DNA of 47,824 nucleotides from Sphingobacteriaceae bacterium. GTDB lineage: Bacteria > Bacteroidota > Bacteroidia > B-17B0 > Aurantibacillaceae. Below, piece by piece: positions 46,685 to 47,824 of this stretch. The stretch covers positions 1-47,824 of the forward strand of contig CANGWA010000003.1 in NCBI GenBank assembly GCA_947457335.1, in the 5' to 3' direction. Made by a program: the position numbers and the translations under genes. Under the pieces are notes generated by a model. That model saw only the letters and a list, made by a program, of their open reading frames with translations, did not search any database and was not told the origin of the DNA. The first letter of the stretch is position 1. Each line of letters starts with the position of its first letter.

Positions 46685-47824
46685 ATGACGAACGTGAAAC
46701 GTACGCTACAATTTATTTTAACCTTTCTTTTGCTGAATGCATGGGCATTTGGGCAAGGGTGGACATTAAAGCTGAGCAGCACAGTTGAGATCCGCAACTG
46801 GAAATTAACGACAGAAGCAGATAAAGAAGAAAAGGGTTTGAGTGGTGCACAGATTGCTTTGTACCAAGGTGCGACCTTGGTGCAAAAAGTACAAAGTGAC
46901 GCTTATGGTGATTTTACAATAAATGTACCTGGCAACGGCGAGTTCATATTGGTGGTTTCATACGCGGGCTACAATACCAAGAAATTTTATGTGAACACGA
47001 AGGGCGTGCCCGAGGACATTCAGGACGAACGGTTCAAGCCCACATTTGCGATTGGTGGGTTTATTATGGCGAAAGCTTTTCCGGGGGTGGATTACAGTCA
47101 ATTGCAACAACCCTTGGTGCGCGTGGTGTGGCAGGCACGTGCGAAGAAGTTTGATGACGATGAGCAGTATACGGAGCAAATGTTGGGCGGCTTGTCGCGT
47201 ATTGCCGATGCGGAGAATGTCATCATTGAAAAATTTTGTGGTTTAAACCGCGAAGGCAATAAAGCCCTTGCTATTCCCGATTGTCCACTTGCTAAAAAAC
47301 TCTATGGTGAAGCCATTGCGTTATTGCCCGACGAAAGTTATCCGAAAATTCAATTGGAAAAAGTTGGCGAATGTTTAAAAGCCAAAGCCAAGGAAGAAGA
47401 AGCGAAAAAAGCCAAGGAAGAAGAAGCGGCGAAGAAAAAAGCGGAAGCTGAAAAATTAGCTAAAGAAAAAGCAGAGGCAGATAAGGTTGCAAAAGAAAAA
47501 GCGGAAGCAGAAGCCAAACAAAAAGCAGAAGCCGAAAAAGTAGCCAAGGATAAAGCAGACGCTGAAGCCAAACAAAAAGCGGAAGCCGAAAAAATAGCTA
47601 AGGATAAAGCGGAAGTTGAAAACAAACAAAAAGCAGAAGCCGAAAAAGTAGCGAAGGCAAAAGCAGAGACCGAAGCCAAGCAAAAAGCAGAGGCTGAAAA
47701 ACTCGCTAAGGAAAAAACGGAAGCAGAGGCCAAGCAAAAAGCAGAAGCTGAAAATAAACAGAAAGCTGAAGCTGAAAAATTAGCTAAGGAGAAAGCAGAG
47801 GCCGAGACAAAACAAAAGGCCGAG
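46685..47824 (+). CDS. exported TolA-like Lys/Ala/Glu repeat protein with N-terminal carboxypeptidase-regulatory-like domain, 3' truncated by window edge
   Basis: Not in ORF track. ATG at 46685 stays open to the window end (380 codons): MTNVKRTLQFILTFLLLNAWAFGQGW...GLSGAQIALYQGATLVQKVQSDAYGDFTINVPG... then repeats of AEAEKVAKDKADAEAKQK. Confidence 0.88.
   Translation, partial: MTNVKRTLQFILTFLLLNAWAFGQGWTLKLSSTVEIRNWKLTTEADKEEKGLSGAQIALYQGATLVQKVQSDAYGDFTINVPGNGEFILVVSYAGYNTKKFYVNTKGVPEDIQDERFKPTFAIGGFIMAKAFPGVDYSQLQQPLVRVVWQARAKKFDDDEQYTEQMLGGLSRIADAENVIIEKFCGLNREGNKALAIPDCPLAKKLYGEAIALLPDESYPKIQLEKVGECLKAKAKEEEAKKAKEEEAAKKKAEAEKLAKEKAEADKVAKEKAEAEAKQKAEAEKVAKDKADAEAKQKAEAEKIAKDKAEVENKQKAEAEKVAKAKAETEAKQKAEAEKLAKEKTEAEAKQKAEAENKQKAEAEKLAKEKAEAETKQKAE

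Noticed and set aside
47350-47737. Two Ser/Ala/Phe/Leu-rich antisense ORFs
   Set aside because: Mirror images of the AEAEK repeat on the plus strand; open because of repeat composition.

Overview
This window looks like a core-genome segment of a member of the Bacteroidota. Supporting signs are T9SS and gliding-type C-termini, TAnnTTTG promoter elements, and an uppS-bamA-skp-skp cluster. I support about 40 protein-coding genes. They include an M42 peptidase, GH3-family protein, ribE, an arginase-family gene, pdxH, rnc-fabF-acpP, an rsmB-like methyltransferase, three T9SS/surface proteins, kup, purH, uppS, bamA, cysS, polA, dusB, kbl, gpsA, a deoxynucleoside kinase, a SiaB-like kinase and rsmA. 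I saw no rRNA, tRNA, CRISPR array or transposase. The accessory features most worth following up are: (1) a 'mobile mystery protein' A/B pair (HTH + Fic-fold) at 35871-36895. Its Fic motif reads CCFEHGNGR where HPFxxGNGR is expected, and a perfect 18-bp palindrome lies just upstream. (2) An inverted pair of ~140-190 nt hairpin-forming repeats (39479-39620 and 41652-41839) flanks kbl and a DUF1761-like gene. Two base pairs in the stem change in a compensatory way between copies. (3) Degenerate 7-nt-period repeats with an AACGCC phase of about 50 bp lie next to the first hairpin copy. (4) A TolA-like repeat protein missing from the ORF track runs off the right edge. (5) dusB appears to lack an AUG start in its conserved N-terminal region. 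Family assignments come from recognition of motifs, with no database search.
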